NCBI GenBank assembly: GCA_020722815.1 | Contig: DYKB01000003.1 | Location: 5,502-69,501 of the forward strand | Length of the DNA stretch: 64,000 nucleotides | Source: Caldithrix sp. | Lineage (GTDB): Bacteria > Zhuqueibacterota > Zhuqueibacteria > Thermofontimicrobiales > Sulfurfontimicrobiaceae | Direction of reading: 5' to 3' | Shown: positions 22,469-31,929 of the stretch, one piece after another | Layout of the letters: every line of letters begins with the position of its first letter | Position numbering within the stretch: the first letter of the stretch is position 1 | Notes under the pieces: model-generated | Databases searched by the model: none | Seen by the model: only the letters and a program-made list of their open reading frames with translations | What the model was told of the DNA's origin: nothing | Made by a program: the position numbers and the translations under genes

Positions 22469-24031
22469 ATGAAACAATTTTTGTACCTTTTAATCATCAT
22501 TATCCTGCAAATCCAGCTCATTTTGGCCAATAATCAGCAAACGCTGCCAATTGATCACTGGACTTATCAGACAATTGATGAATTGACCATCCGGGGTTAT
22601 TTTCAAAATCTATTTTTATCAAATAAACCCTATACCCGTGCACAGATTGCAAGCGAATTAAATAAAATTATTCGCCAGATAAAAAATAAAGAGAAATTTC
22701 CGGATAAAATTGATCAATGGCGCCTGGCGCTGCTATTTCAGGAATTTAAAAATGACCTTCCGGAAAGTACGAAAACAAATTTGGAATTCGAACTCACCGG
22801 CTGGCAGGATCTCGGGGTAAAATCAGATGAGAAGTTGGCAAAAGGCGTCTGGTGGGGGAAGGGTGCTTTTTCTCCATCTCCAAATAGCGTTCTGGTTACC
22901 AGTGTCCATCTCAATCAATATTTGATGGATGATCCTTTGTATCTGGGCAAGGAATGGCGCGGATTTCAGGTCTTTACAGAGCAAGCATACGCGCGAATTC
23001 AGCATGGCAACTGGCAATTTATGCTGGGGCGTGATTTTCAAAAATGGGGTTCCGGGAAAGACGCGTCTTTACTCATTTCCAGTGCTTCACAACCGATGGA
23101 TCAGATTTCAGCGCAATTTACAAAAGGGAGATTTAATTTTAATTCATTATTTGCCACCCTGGATTTGATGCCGATTCCGAATGCCCAAAAGCTCGGTTAC
23201 GCCACTGGTCAGAAAGCCAATCGTTATCTGGTAGCGCATCGTTTAAATATAAAAATTGGGTCAAAGCTGCAAATTGGTATTTCCGAAGCTGCAATTTTTA
23301 GTGGACCGGCTACTCCTGTTGAATTGAGATTTTTGAATCCATTTCTGCCATTATATGGGGAAGTTGTCAATTCTGCTGGTTCCAGTGCAAATATGCTGGG
23401 TTCCATCGACTGGCGCTATTTTCCGTTTAATAATTTCGAATTTTATGGTGAATTTCTGATTGATGACATTCAGGTTGAAAAAACCGGGCCTGGCGATCTG
23501 GAGCCAAATGAAATCGGTACAATTCTGGGCTTAAGTTGGGCGGCTCCGCTTTCCATGAATGCTTGGACAATGGGAATTGAATATACGGCGGTAACAAATC
23601 GCACTTATAATACCGTGGTAAGCTGGGAAAAATATATTCATCGGAATAAACCGATTGGTCATTTTCTGGGAAATGATTTTGATCGGATAAAGCTATCAGC
23701 AAATTACTGGTTAAGTCCATCAATTCAGATGCATATCAATTATGCGCAGCAACGAACCGGCGAGGGTGGCATTTATAAACCATTTGATTCACCCTGGGAA
23801 AATTATACAGTGGAACAGGGCTATGGAGAACCATTTCCAACGGGTGTGGTTCAAAAAAGTCAATTATTTGATTTTGCTGTAAACTATCGCCCATATTTAA
23901 GCTGGTTTATTGGGATGGAAGCGGGCTATGATTCCATACAAAATTTTCAAAATAAAAAGGGAGCAGTGGAAGATAATTATCGAATTTTATTGAAATTGTG
24001 GGTGGATTTGAAAGAAGGAATCGGGATTTAA
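22469..24031 (+). CDS. Capsule assembly Wzi-like outer-membrane beta-barrel protein
   Basis: 520 residues with a signal peptide ending near LAN. The start of the mature protein, LPIDHWTYQTIDELTIRGYF and then KPYTRAQIASEL, is typical of the Wzi/capsule assembly family in FCB bacteria. The remainder is rich in alternating aromatic and small residues, as in an outer-membrane barrel, with the characteristic stretch GNWQFMLGRDFQKWGSGKD. In E. coli, Wzi is a lectin-like barrel that attaches capsule; family members in this group are often near polysaccharide genes, which are absent here. The ribosome-binding site is weak. The C-terminus (LLKLWVDLKEGIGI) is an acceptable barrel end. Confidence 0.82.
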   Translation: MKQFLYLLIIIILQIQLILANNQQTLPIDHWTYQTIDELTIRGYFQNLFLSNKPYTRAQIASELNKIIRQIKNKEKFPDKIDQWRLALLFQEFKNDLPESTKTNLEFELTGWQDLGVKSDEKLAKGVWWGKGAFSPSPNSVLVTSVHLNQYLMDDPLYLGKEWRGFQVFTEQAYARIQHGNWQFMLGRDFQKWGSGKDASLLISSASQPMDQISAQFTKGRFNFNSLFATLDLMPIPNAQKLGYATGQKANRYLVAHRLNIKIGSKLQIGISEAAIFSGPATPVELRFLNPFLPLYGEVVNSAGSSANMLGSIDWRYFPFNNFEFYGEFLIDDIQVEKTGPGDLEPNEIGTILGLSWAAPLSMNAWTMGIEYTAVTNRTYNTVVSWEKYIHRNKPIGHFLGNDFDRIKLSANYWLSPSIQMHINYAQQRTGEGGIYKPFDSPWENYTVEQGYGEPFPTGVVQKSQLFDFAVNYRPYLSWFIGMEAGYDSIQNFQNKKGAVEDNYRILLKLWVDLKEGIGI

Positions 24032-24059
24032 AATAATATTTGAGCGCAAAGAAGAAACA

Positions 24060-24118
24060 CTGTTCCGAGTTTACGGGATTCTTCGTCTTGCAAAAAATGC
24101 AAGACTCAGCATGACAAA
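24060..24118. repeat. Partial copy of the GATTCTTCG/CAGCATGAC repeat
   Basis: CGGGATTCTTCGTC, the hairpin CTTGCAAAAAATGCAAG and CTCAGCATGACA resemble the right half of the element at 47111-47227. It sits between convergent genes and may end transcripts from both. Confidence 0.5.
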
Positions 24119-24173
24119 TATAAACGCTTATTCAGATTATTCACACCGCGAAAAAATCTAAATTTTGGTTGAT

Positions 24174-25565
24174 TTAGCCTTTTTTACCCAAAATTTTATC
24201 CTTATTGGCGAGAAGGTAATCCTCCGCGGCGGCATGATCATAAGGGATAATCCCTTCCAGAATCGCATCTTCAATCATCTTTTTTAATTTACCAACCAGC
24301 GGTCCGGGTTTTAGACCACAAATTGCCATAATCTCTTCACCGCGAACAGGAGATTGAAAGGCGCTTAACGTATCTTTCTCATTGACCTCCTGAATTCGCT
24401 TGATGAGCATGGCAAAATTTTCCAAATGTTTTTGCACCTTTTGTGGGTTACCGGAAGTGATATCCGCCCGGCATAAAACCATCAAATCATCCAGATCAGT
24501 ACCAGCCTGCACAATCAGCCGGCGAACAGCGGAATCTGTCACTTCTTCCTCGACCAGTGCAATTGGACGAAGATGGAGCCGAACCAATTTTTCAGCATAT
24601 TTGGTGAGATCGTTGGGTAATTTTAATTTTCGACAAAACGGCGCAATCATACGTGCCCCAACCTCATCATGCCCATAAAAAGTCCAGCCAATACCCTCTT
24701 TAAATTGTTTGGTTTTCGGCTTGCCAATATCATGTACCAGCGCCACAAACCGGAGCGCAAATTTATCACTCACCTGCGCAATATTATCAATCACTTTTAT
24801 GGTATGATTAAAAACATCCTTGTGATGATAATCCTCACGCTGCTCAACCCCTTTCATGGCGCTGATTTCAGGGAGAATAATTTCCAGAACTCCGGAATCA
24901 CTCATCAGTTTAAAACCAGTGGAAGGTTGGGGCGCGTTTAAAATTTTAATCAATTCTTCAGTAATGCGTTCCTGCGAAATGATTTTGAGTCGATCCCGCA
25001 TCTTTGAAAGAGCGGTAAAAGTTTGTGCTTCAATTTCAAAATTCAATTGGGTTGCAAAACGAATGGCACGCATTATCCGCAATGGATCATCATAAAAAGT
25101 TACTTCCGGGGCCAAAGGCGTTCGGAGAATACGCTGTGCCAGGTCCGCGCGACCGTTGAGGGGATCAAAAATTTCACCGAATTTTTCTTCATCGAGGTGC
25201 ATTAAAAGAGCATTGATGGTAAAATCGCGCCGACGTAAATCGGCGGTCAAATCGGCTGCTTGAACTACCGGTTTTCTTGAATCTGGTGAATAGCGCTCAC
25301 TCCGGGCGCCGACAAATTCCAACTTATGATCATCATATTGAATCATTGCCGTGCCAAATCGTTCATAGATAACGAAGCCGCCGGCTTTTAACTTTTTTTT
25401 CAACAATCTGGCAAATTCGATCCCGTCGCCTAACACCACAAAGTCGATATCCTTCCCCTGTTTTTTCAGCAGGAAATCCCGAACGTAGCCACCAACCGCA
25501 TAAACATCAATTTTATTTTCACGGGCGATTTTTGAAATCTGTTTTAAGATTTCTGTGGTTTTCAC
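24174..25565 (-). CDS. CCA tRNA nucleotidyltransferase / poly(A) polymerase family protein with HD domain
   Basis: 463 residues from a GTG at 25565. This start is preferred because its GTG overlaps the upstream TGA stop in the GTGA manner and GGA lies 5 bases before it; an ATG ten codons upstream would overlap more. Class II nucleotidyltransferase head: VYAVGGYVRDFLL, the catalytic DIDFVV acidic pair, RRDFTINAL, and the DPLRIMRAIRFATQL motif. A C-terminal HD domain follows (FALRFVALVHDIGKPKT, then YGHDEVGARM). The enzyme adds CCA to tRNA 3' ends or, in related members, adds A residues; sequence alone does not separate A-adding, CC-adding and full CCA-adding types. Translationally coupled to the vWA membrane protein. 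Confidence 0.92.
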   Translation of the reverse strand: MKTTEILKQISKIARENKIDVYAVGGYVRDFLLKKQGKDIDFVVLGDGIEFARLLKKKLKAGGFVIYERFGTAMIQYDDHKLEFVGARSERYSPDSRKPVVQAADLTADLRRRDFTINALLMHLDEEKFGEIFDPLNGRADLAQRILRTPLAPEVTFYDDPLRIMRAIRFATQLNFEIEAQTFTALSKMRDRLKIISQERITEELIKILNAPQPSTGFKLMSDSGVLEIILPEISAMKGVEQREDYHHKDVFNHTIKVIDNIAQVSDKFALRFVALVHDIGKPKTKQFKEGIGWTFYGHDEVGARMIAPFCRKLKLPNDLTKYAEKLVRLHLRPIALVEEEVTDSAVRRLIVQAGTDLDDLMVLCRADITSGNPQKVQKHLENFAMLIKRIQEVNEKDTLSAFQSPVRGEEIMAICGLKPGPLVGKLKKMIEDAILEGIIPYDHAAAEDYLLANKDKILGKKG

Positions 25566-27745
25566 AACATTCCTTTCTTTTTGCGCACGAACCATTCTGT
25601 TGCCAGAAATATCATTAGCGCTACTAATAAACTGATTTTATTCCAGAGTTCCCACTCACGGGCAATGGTAATTTTCTTCGGGGGAAAATTGACGAATTCC
25701 GGCAGATTTTGATAATTATTGATGGTAAAATAATGGCCGCCTGTCATTGCCGCAATTTTCTGCAGAACGCCAGCCTCCATCCGGGTATTTTGAAATTCCA
25801 GGCTAAATGGTTCGACTGAAAATTTACCGGAATCTTCACCCAGGAGGATTTCGCCGGCAAAAGCTTTTCCCTGATATTCATATTCACCCGCCGCCAATAC
25901 CTGAAATTCACCCCGGTAGCGCCCATTTCCCGTGCTTGGGAGTACCATTTCAGGCGCATCTGATTGATTTTTTAAGATCACTTTGACCTCAGCACCATCC
26001 ATCGGACGATAATCTTCATAGTAAACCTGCGCCTGAAATTCGATTGGCTCTCCCCCGCGATAAATTTTTTTATTGGATTGAATTTTAACACGCTTATCTT
26101 CCTCGCGGGTCACCAACCAGCGAATCATTTTATTAAAGAAACTATCATACAGGTCCGTTTCGACATTGCGGCCTACAAACAGAAAATTCCAGCGCCAGAG
26201 TTCATAGCCCAAAATTGCCGCGATTTTTCTCGACCGAATCTGCGACAAAGCGATGACAGGTTGTTCTGGTAATGAATTCGGCAAATTGGAAGCAGCTTTA
26301 TCCACCTCGGCAATCACTTTTCCAACCGGGGTTTTTTCGAGATTCAGAAAAGGATAGTAAATGGGCGGCAAATCCAGCCAATTTTGCGCATTTTCGGAAA
26401 TTTCTTCACGCATCCGAAAAACCGGATGCAAATTCCCTTCAGTTGTTAATTTAATCTGAACACTCCGTTCCCGCACCTGGGCCATATTGAGTTGCACGGG
26501 GAAGATATCACGCAAAGAACTGAGTCGATTATAGGCAACTCCTGGCCCGGCGAGAAATAAAAGTGGAATTTCATGTTGCTGAATCGCACTGATGAGATTG
26601 GTTAAAACATTTGCCGCGGAAGAACGTCGTGGAAAATCTAAAAAAATCAAACAATCAAATTCTTTTAATTGAGGAATTGCCGGGAATTGGCCTTCATAGA
26701 ATTGCCCCCCACTTTTTTCCACATAAGTCTTCAGTTCCACATTTTCATTTTTTTCAAGGGTTCGTTTCAGAAAAATATAATCAGCAGAAGGACCGCCGGC
26801 AATGAGCAGAACCTTCATTTTATTTTTTAAAACATTGACATAAAAAACCTGGCGGTTATTATAGGGGGTCAATTCCCCTTCCAGTGGTGGAATTACCGTT
26901 TCAAGCTTTAATAAACCTTCAGTTTGTGGAATATACGTAAAAGCAATTTTTTTCTCCAGGGCGGTACCGGATAGAACAACATTTTCCGTAGCAATAATTT
27001 TATTTCCATCTTTGAGCTGTAGCTGAATTCGCTGGTTTTCATAACCGGTACTTTTTACAGTCACCTCGATTGGCAATTTATTATTCAGATAGGTGATTTG
27101 ATTCGTAAAGATTTTGGAGATCAGGACATCACGCGGCTCGGTTGAATCACCAACCCCAATCGTATAGATCGGAATCGCGAAATTCTCAACACTTCGGATG
27201 GGATTCTCGCCAAGATTATCGGCGCCATCAGTAATTAATACAATCCCCCGCAAATATTCATCAGCGTACTTTTCCATAACACTTTTTAGTGCGCCTGAAA
27301 TATTTGTTCCATCACCAGTAAATTTAATGGAATCACCTTCCGGCTTCCAGTCACTCAATTGTGCATCAAACAGATGAAAATTCACCTGATGCTTATCACC
27401 TAATTTCTTTATTTCAGGAGAAGTTAGAATCTTTTTGACAATTTCACCACGAACAGTTTCATCATCTTTGAGCTGCATACTGGCTGAATTATCAGCTAAT
27501 ATCGCAACGATCGGGGCTTGTGAACGCTGCCAATTTACACTGAGAACCGGTTCAAAAAGAATAAAAAGGGTAAGAATTAATGCCAAGGCACGAACGGCAA
27601 TCAATAAATAACGCAGCCACCTGGAAACTGGTGGATTTGTCCAGCGATAAATAAAAAATGTAAAAACAACTGATATGAATAAAAACAGAACAAACCATCC
27701 TCCATGGACACTTAATTGTAGCTTAAAATCCAAAAATTGAGTCAT
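25562..27745 (-). CDS. Inner-membrane vWA protein with glutamine-amidotransferase-like domain
   Basis: 727 residues. Two or three N-terminal helices (about 15-70) lead into a vWA domain with MIDAS DNSASM, GDGTNIS and LITDGADN. Further on are an Ig-like stretch, a class I GATase-like fold segment beginning MKVLLIAGGPSADYIFLKRT (no catalytic cysteine triad seen), another Ig-like domain (about 585-665) and a final membrane helix near 700. This layout matches the large membrane proteins often paired with BatA/MoxR-type clusters in FCB bacteria, though no MoxR ATPase is next to it here. Role: probably envelope integrity or protein assembly, not established. AGGAG precedes the ATG. The stop overlaps the CCA-family gene start. 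Confidence 0.85.
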   Translation of the reverse strand: MTQFLDFKLQLSVHGGWFVLFLFISVVFTFFIYRWTNPPVSRWLRYLLIAVRALALILTLFILFEPVLSVNWQRSQAPIVAILADNSASMQLKDDETVRGEIVKKILTSPEIKKLGDKHQVNFHLFDAQLSDWKPEGDSIKFTGDGTNISGALKSVMEKYADEYLRGIVLITDGADNLGENPIRSVENFAIPIYTIGVGDSTEPRDVLISKIFTNQITYLNNKLPIEVTVKSTGYENQRIQLQLKDGNKIIATENVVLSGTALEKKIAFTYIPQTEGLLKLETVIPPLEGELTPYNNRQVFYVNVLKNKMKVLLIAGGPSADYIFLKRTLEKNENVELKTYVEKSGGQFYEGQFPAIPQLKEFDCLIFLDFPRRSSAANVLTNLISAIQQHEIPLLFLAGPGVAYNRLSSLRDIFPVQLNMAQVRERSVQIKLTTEGNLHPVFRMREEISENAQNWLDLPPIYYPFLNLEKTPVGKVIAEVDKAASNLPNSLPEQPVIALSQIRSRKIAAILGYELWRWNFLFVGRNVETDLYDSFFNKMIRWLVTREEDKRVKIQSNKKIYRGGEPIEFQAQVYYEDYRPMDGAEVKVILKNQSDAPEMVLPSTGNGRYRGEFQVLAAGEYEYQGKAFAGEILLGEDSGKFSVEPFSLEFQNTRMEAGVLQKIAAMTGGHYFTINNYQNLPEFVNFPPKKITIAREWELWNKISLLVALMIFLATEWFVRKKKGML

Positions 27746-28167
27746 TCCTGCTCCTGTTGTTCAAAATTGCTGAAATAATATATGACTGGCCCCAAAATTT
27801 TTTTTACAATACGGATGCGTTTACCTGCTGAACCATCCGCAAAACGAACTTTTCACGCATGAAATAGTACGTATCACGCTTTCGATGCAGTCATAAGTTA
27901 AAGATTTATTTATAAAATGCAAGAAAAAAAATTTTTTCTCTTGACAAATGAAAACCTTCTGGTTATATTTAACGCACAATAAGCTTACTATCATCAAAGA
28001 ATTTAAGTCTGACGTGATCATCCAAATGATGGTGTTACATTAAAGAATTATCCAAAGTATCTCCACATAATAAATCATAAATCTACAAAGTAAATTGAAA
28101 AGTATAGTAAATTCCACTAATTTTTTAATTCACATAACACCTCTATTTAAAAAAGAGAGAGGCAAAA
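27746..28167. other. Divergent intergenic region between the vWA gene and rlmB
   Basis: About 420 bases that should hold promoters for both directions. The plus-strand promoter at 27941-27969 is clear. No gene or strong hairpin seen; the leader from the promoter to the rlmB ATG is about 190 bases and AT-rich. Confidence 0.6.
27941..27969 (+). promoter_or_regulatory. Sigma70-type promoter upstream of rlmB
   Basis: TTGACA at 27941-27946, a 17-base spacer, and TATATT at 27964-27969 make a near-consensus promoter pointing to the 23S rRNA methyltransferase gene. Confidence 0.7.
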
Positions 28168-29097
28168 ATGCCAAAAATTATTTTTGGTTTCAATCCAATT
28201 ATTGAGGCTTTAAAATCCGACAGGCCTCCGGAAAAAATATTCATTTTACATGGTACCCATGGTGCAGGCGTTCGGGACATTCTGAATCTGGCAACGGCAC
28301 AAAAAATACCCATTGAACAGGTCGGGAAATTACGCTTTACCCAATTAGGGGGGGATAATCGCTCACAACGGATAGCCGCTCTTATCTCTGAATATGATTA
28401 TTCTGAACTAACAACGATTTTGGAAATAGCAAAGAAGAAAAAACAGCCAGCATTTATCGGTTTGTTAAGCAATCTTGAAGATCCCCGCAATTTCGGGGCC
28501 ATCATTCGCTCGGCTGAATGTGCAGGTGTTCATGGCCTGGTTATCCCCAAACATCGGGCAGTTGGCATTACCGAAACGGTGGCCAGCAGTTCGGCTGGTG
28601 CCATGTCACATGTAGCGATCTCTAAAGTGACGAATCTTATCACCGCAATGGATGAACTAAAAGAAGCTGGAGTCTGGATTGTCGGTGCGGATCAATCGGC
28701 TGATAAAACGATTTATGAAATTGATTTAAAAGGCCCAATTGCAGTCGTTGTCGGGGGTGAAAATAAAGGTATTCGACGGCTGCTCAAAGAGCGATGTGAT
28801 TTCATTGCGCGTATTCCGATGAAGGGCAAAGTAAATTCATTAAATGCATCCGTTGCGGCGGCAATTGTCTTTTTCGAAGTGGTTCGCCAACGTGAGGAAG
28901 CCGCCAAAATGCCCGAAAAATCGACAAAAACCGTAAAACCTGTCATCATACCACCGGTTACACCGGTCGAAGCGGAACCCGTTGTGGCTCCCGAAGTTAT
29001 TGTTGAGGAGAAAAAACCGGTGAAACGACGCAAGAAAAAAGCTGAAGCTGCTCCGGAAGAGCCAGAAAAAACCGAAGATAAGACAACTTCTGATTGA
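28168..29097 (+). CDS. rlmB: 23S rRNA (guanosine-2'-O-) methyltransferase RlmB, TrmH/SpoU family
   Basis: 309 residues. The N-terminal substrate-binding domain (about 1-80, start IFGFNPIIEAL) and the knotted SPOUT domain (about 95-245) are both present, with motif 1 NLEDPRNFGAIIRSAE, motif 2 VVVGGENKGIRRLL and motif 3 IPMKGKVNSLNASVAAAI. It would methylate a guanosine ribose in the 23S rRNA peptidyl-transferase region, though closely related family members have other targets. Unusual is a tail of about 60 residues after the fold: proline- and valine-rich, then strongly basic (KKPVKRRKKKAEAA), then acidic. Such a tail is not part of E. coli RlmB and may bind RNA. GAGAGAGG stands before the ATG. 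Confidence 0.9.
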   Translation: MPKIIFGFNPIIEALKSDRPPEKIFILHGTHGAGVRDILNLATAQKIPIEQVGKLRFTQLGGDNRSQRIAALISEYDYSELTTILEIAKKKKQPAFIGLLSNLEDPRNFGAIIRSAECAGVHGLVIPKHRAVGITETVASSSAGAMSHVAISKVTNLITAMDELKEAGVWIVGADQSADKTIYEIDLKGPIAVVVGGENKGIRRLLKERCDFIARIPMKGKVNSLNASVAAAIVFFEVVRQREEAAKMPEKSTKTVKPVIIPPVTPVEAEPVVAPEVIVEEKKPVKRRKKKAEAAPEEPEKTEDKTTSD

Positions 29098-29107
29098 ATT
29101 TTTATAT

Positions 29108-29230
29108 GACAGGATTAACTGGATAAAAAAAATATACCGGCGTAATTATCTTTTTAATCAATACACTCTAATTAAGAAAATAAAATTGAATTAATCTTTC
29201 TCCGACACTAAAAAATACTGTTATCCTGTC
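29108..29230. repeat. GACAGGAT-family inverted-repeat element
   Basis: GACAGGATTAAC at the left and GTTATCCTGTC at the right are inverted, around an AT-rich centre. Relatives are at 50494-50520 (solo) and 53006-53334 (interrupted). It starts 11 bases after the rlmB stop. The 29231-29356 remainder holds no gene. Confidence 0.6.
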
Positions 29231-29356
29231 AAAAAAATCCTTTTGTATAATAGGTTATTAACCACCATCGGTTAACATTTTTAAATTTCTGACGTTGCCG
29301 TTCAATCTGGAGCAAATTTTTCATATCGAAACCAACAATTGGATTCATCCGAATAA

Positions 29357-30010
29357 ATGACCACCAAAATATTAACAACCCTTACACTCATCTTCGCTTT
29401 TTTTCATTTGCGTGCTGAAGTTATCCGAATACCCGGGCAAATTTATATTTTCAAACCACTGACCATGCTCATGATCATTTCAATGGCCGTGTATTATGCG
29501 AAAAAACAACGGCATGTATATTCCCGACTGATTATTTTGGGATTATTTTTTTCGCTGGCTGGTGATATTTTCCTTATGCTCCCCTATCATCTGTTTTTAT
29601 TTGGACTTCTCGCCTTCTTAACCGGACATATCTGGTACATTCTAGCATTTATCAATGGGCGAAGCATAAATTTTATGCGACGGTCGCTCTTTTTTTTCAT
29701 AATTTATGGAATCGTTATTTATCTGATTCTCTTTCCTGATGTTGGAAAACTAAAATTACCTGTATTAATGTATATTTTGGTCATTCTTATGATGGGTTGG
29801 CAGGCTTTTGAACGCTGGCAGGAGAAACGACAGATTGGCGAATTACAGGCATTCTGTGGCGCGCTATTTTTCATTTTTTCAGATACGGTGCTGGCGATTA
29901 ACCGCTTTATCGAACCTATTACTGGGGGAAGAGGGCTTAATCTCAGCACCTATTTTCTGGCGCAGTGGCTAATCGCGCGATCAATTTATTTAGCATCGAT
30001 CAGCCAATAA
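29357..30010 (+). CDS. Lysoplasmalogenase-like (YhhN/TMEM86 family) membrane protein
   Basis: 217 residues with about seven or eight hydrophobic helices. Family signatures are visible: IFKPLTMLMII near residue 35, the GLFFSLAGDIFLMLP segment with the conserved aspartate, LFGLLAFLTGHIWYILAF, and a later conserved DTVLAINRF. Characterised members (mammalian TMEM86, bacterial YhhN) hydrolyse the vinyl-ether bond of lysoplasmalogens; whether this organism makes such lipids cannot be told from the window. The start has little ribosome-binding sequence. It converges with the ceramidase-like gene, 32 bp apart. Confidence 0.85.
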   Translation: MTTKILTTLTLIFAFFHLRAEVIRIPGQIYIFKPLTMLMIISMAVYYAKKQRHVYSRLIILGLFFSLAGDIFLMLPYHLFLFGLLAFLTGHIWYILAFINGRSINFMRRSLFFFIIYGIVIYLILFPDVGKLKLPVLMYILVILMMGWQAFERWQEKRQIGELQAFCGALFFIFSDTVLAINRFIEPITGGRGLNLSTYFLAQWLIARSIYLASISQ

Positions 30011-30042
30011 AGACGAATGCGTACAGGAATTGAATATAAATT

Positions 30043-31602
30043 CTAAAACTCATCAATTAATTTATTGACCTCACGATACAATGTCGGGCCAGCCTCGGGA
30101 CCAAGCGAATTAATTTCGCCATAGTAAGGTCGTTTGCCGCGATAGGTGTAGGGCGGCTCGGTATCCCAGTGGGTTTTGGGCATAATATAACCGACTTCAT
30201 CATTTGCCAACCCGATGACAAAATTATATTTTCCCTTCATTAATTGTCGGATAGGTGGAAACTCGACCGGATCACCGGGGAAGTCAGCTCCCTGAGGATT
30301 TTCAACCCCCCCATTGACAATTTCGGGATTAATCTCACCTGGAATGGTTAAAATCCAGGCATCGCCAATTGATAACAGATTTATCTCACTCCTTAAACGG
30401 GAAAAACCAATGAATCCGCGATTAAAAAGTCCGATTGCGCCGGCAATTTTAAAAGTTATATTATGCAATGGAAATTCAAATGTCCTGGCATGGAGTTGCA
30501 GGTTTGGATTCTGAATTGTATTCCAGGAGCCTTCAATCAGCTCATCCATCACCAGTGAGGCGAGCCGGTGTCCCAGTGTCCGTGCCTTTTCAAAGGTATT
30601 TTTTTCATAGTACTTTCCCAGCCAGGGATCGTAAACATTGCTGCCCAGCGGGGTCATCAGTCCACCGATAGCCCCATTGGCAAAAATGGCAATACCACCG
30701 ATGCCTTCCCGGATAATCCGATTATCATAACGAATGCCGCGTTCCAGGGCATCCAGCCAATAGTGGCAAAAATCAGCAGTGATAAATAAATTATCACTCC
30801 CCAAGGCTTCGGGATGATTGCCCCAATTCATTAAAATTCCCAAAGTTGTGTCGGTCTTTAAATCACAAAAATGCATGAGGTGAATTGCATCATCGAGCAC
30901 CCTGGGTGGGCGTCCGTCTTTCACCAGGTCAGCGGCCGTAGCCGGAATTCGTCCTAATTTGATATAGGCGGGTCGACAGGCATAATAGGCATCACGAACC
31001 GCTTTAATGGTTTGTACCTGAACCAGTTTCAAATAATTGGATTTGACGCCACTTTTATAGAGCTTTTCGCCCCACAAGCCCATTAAATCGGGAACTTCAT
31101 GCACATGGGTAGAACTGATGATGAGGTGATCGATGGGTAATTTTTCATCAGCCAGCAGCTGGCGAATCGTGATCACATCATCATGAAAAATACCAATCGC
31201 ATCCAGCACAACCAGTGCCACCCGAATATTGCCATCGTCAAAAACAATTGCCCGGGCCCAGATATCATCATGAACGCCAATCGCTGGCCGATTTTGATGA
31301 AAACCAGCGAGCCAATAGGCATCAAATTTCCCGTTCCGATTCTCATCAATATATTTATCGCCTTTTTCTGGTTCAAATCGGGCATTACTATCCGCATCAA
31401 CCCATTTATCAGTCAGGACCGGCGTGATTTTTTTCCGGGCCAATCCCACTCGAAATTGTTTTGTTTCAACTGATTTCGCGGGTAGTTTTAAATTAAGTGT
31501 ATACCCCGGATGCCGATCCCGGATATGATACAGCGCAATGCTCATAATTAAAGCCAGGAGAATAAGTAAACTGCCACCGGTAATAAGTAAAATTTTTTTC
31601 AT
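30043..31602 (-). CDS. Neutral/alkaline non-lysosomal ceramidase-like protein, membrane anchored
   Basis: 519 residues: one N-terminal membrane helix (about 4-26), then a domain like the N-terminal region of neutral ceramidase (PF04734 type). Visible motifs are VGLARKKITPV at the start, a likely zinc-site stretch LIISSTHVHEVPD, and GILMNWGNHPEALG with the second histidine. Between the first strand and the domain is an acidic insert (WVDADSNARFEPEKGDKYID and ENRNGKFD) that looks like calcium-binding loops. Neutral ceramidases cleave ceramide to sphingosine and fatty acid, but many bacterial homologues have unproven substrates. The C-terminal half differs from the mammalian enzyme. AAGGAGA lies 8 bases before the ATG. 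Confidence 0.85.
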   Translation of the reverse strand: MKKILLITGGSLLILLALIMSIALYHIRDRHPGYTLNLKLPAKSVETKQFRVGLARKKITPVLTDKWVDADSNARFEPEKGDKYIDENRNGKFDAYWLAGFHQNRPAIGVHDDIWARAIVFDDGNIRVALVVLDAIGIFHDDVITIRQLLADEKLPIDHLIISSTHVHEVPDLMGLWGEKLYKSGVKSNYLKLVQVQTIKAVRDAYYACRPAYIKLGRIPATAADLVKDGRPPRVLDDAIHLMHFCDLKTDTTLGILMNWGNHPEALGSDNLFITADFCHYWLDALERGIRYDNRIIREGIGGIAIFANGAIGGLMTPLGSNVYDPWLGKYYEKNTFEKARTLGHRLASLVMDELIEGSWNTIQNPNLQLHARTFEFPLHNITFKIAGAIGLFNRGFIGFSRLRSEINLLSIGDAWILTIPGEINPEIVNGGVENPQGADFPGDPVEFPPIRQLMKGKYNFVIGLANDEVGYIMPKTHWDTEPPYTYRGKRPYYGEINSLGPEAGPTLYREVNKLIDEF

Positions 31603-31929
31603 GAATCAGATCTCCTTACACAATCAAAAATTAAAACAAAACGCTTCTTTAAAAAATTCAATTATATCTTTTTAGCCCGAATAATCCATCGCTACCAAAG
31701 CACGAAGAAGGCTTAAAGGTTTTAAATAAAGTATCTGCTCAAAATCATTGGTAAAGTTGGCTTCGACAGTCTCAGCCACCGGCAGCGACCGTACCCTGAG
31801 CTTGCCGAAGGGTACTTTTACCATGTTTCCTTGATCTGTAAAAAGTCCATTCGATCGGGTAAATCCACGTTCTATTTTGGATGCGGCCCGGCTGCTTTCG
31901 GAATAATCCAGGTTAAATAAAAATTTCAA
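31603..31929. other. Intergenic region with repeat-derived open frame
   Basis: The stretch between the ceramidase-like gene and the zinc-ribbon gene. A short minus-strand frame (31672-31929) is present, but its middle is read through the repeat at 31758-31816, and no family is recognisable, so I do not call a gene. Confidence 0.5.
31758..31816. repeat. REP-like element (CTTCGGCAAGCTCAGGG type)
   Basis: GGCTTCGACAGTCTCAGCC and the hairpin GTACCCT-GAGCTTGCCGA-AGGGTAC stand together, the known layout of the widespread GCTTGCCGAAGGG/CTTCGACAG repeats. Clearly GC-richer than its surroundings. Confidence 0.75.

Noticed and set aside
31672-31929. 85-codon minus-strand frame
   Set aside because: Its central part is the translation of a REP-like repeat (31758-31816); the ends match no family.
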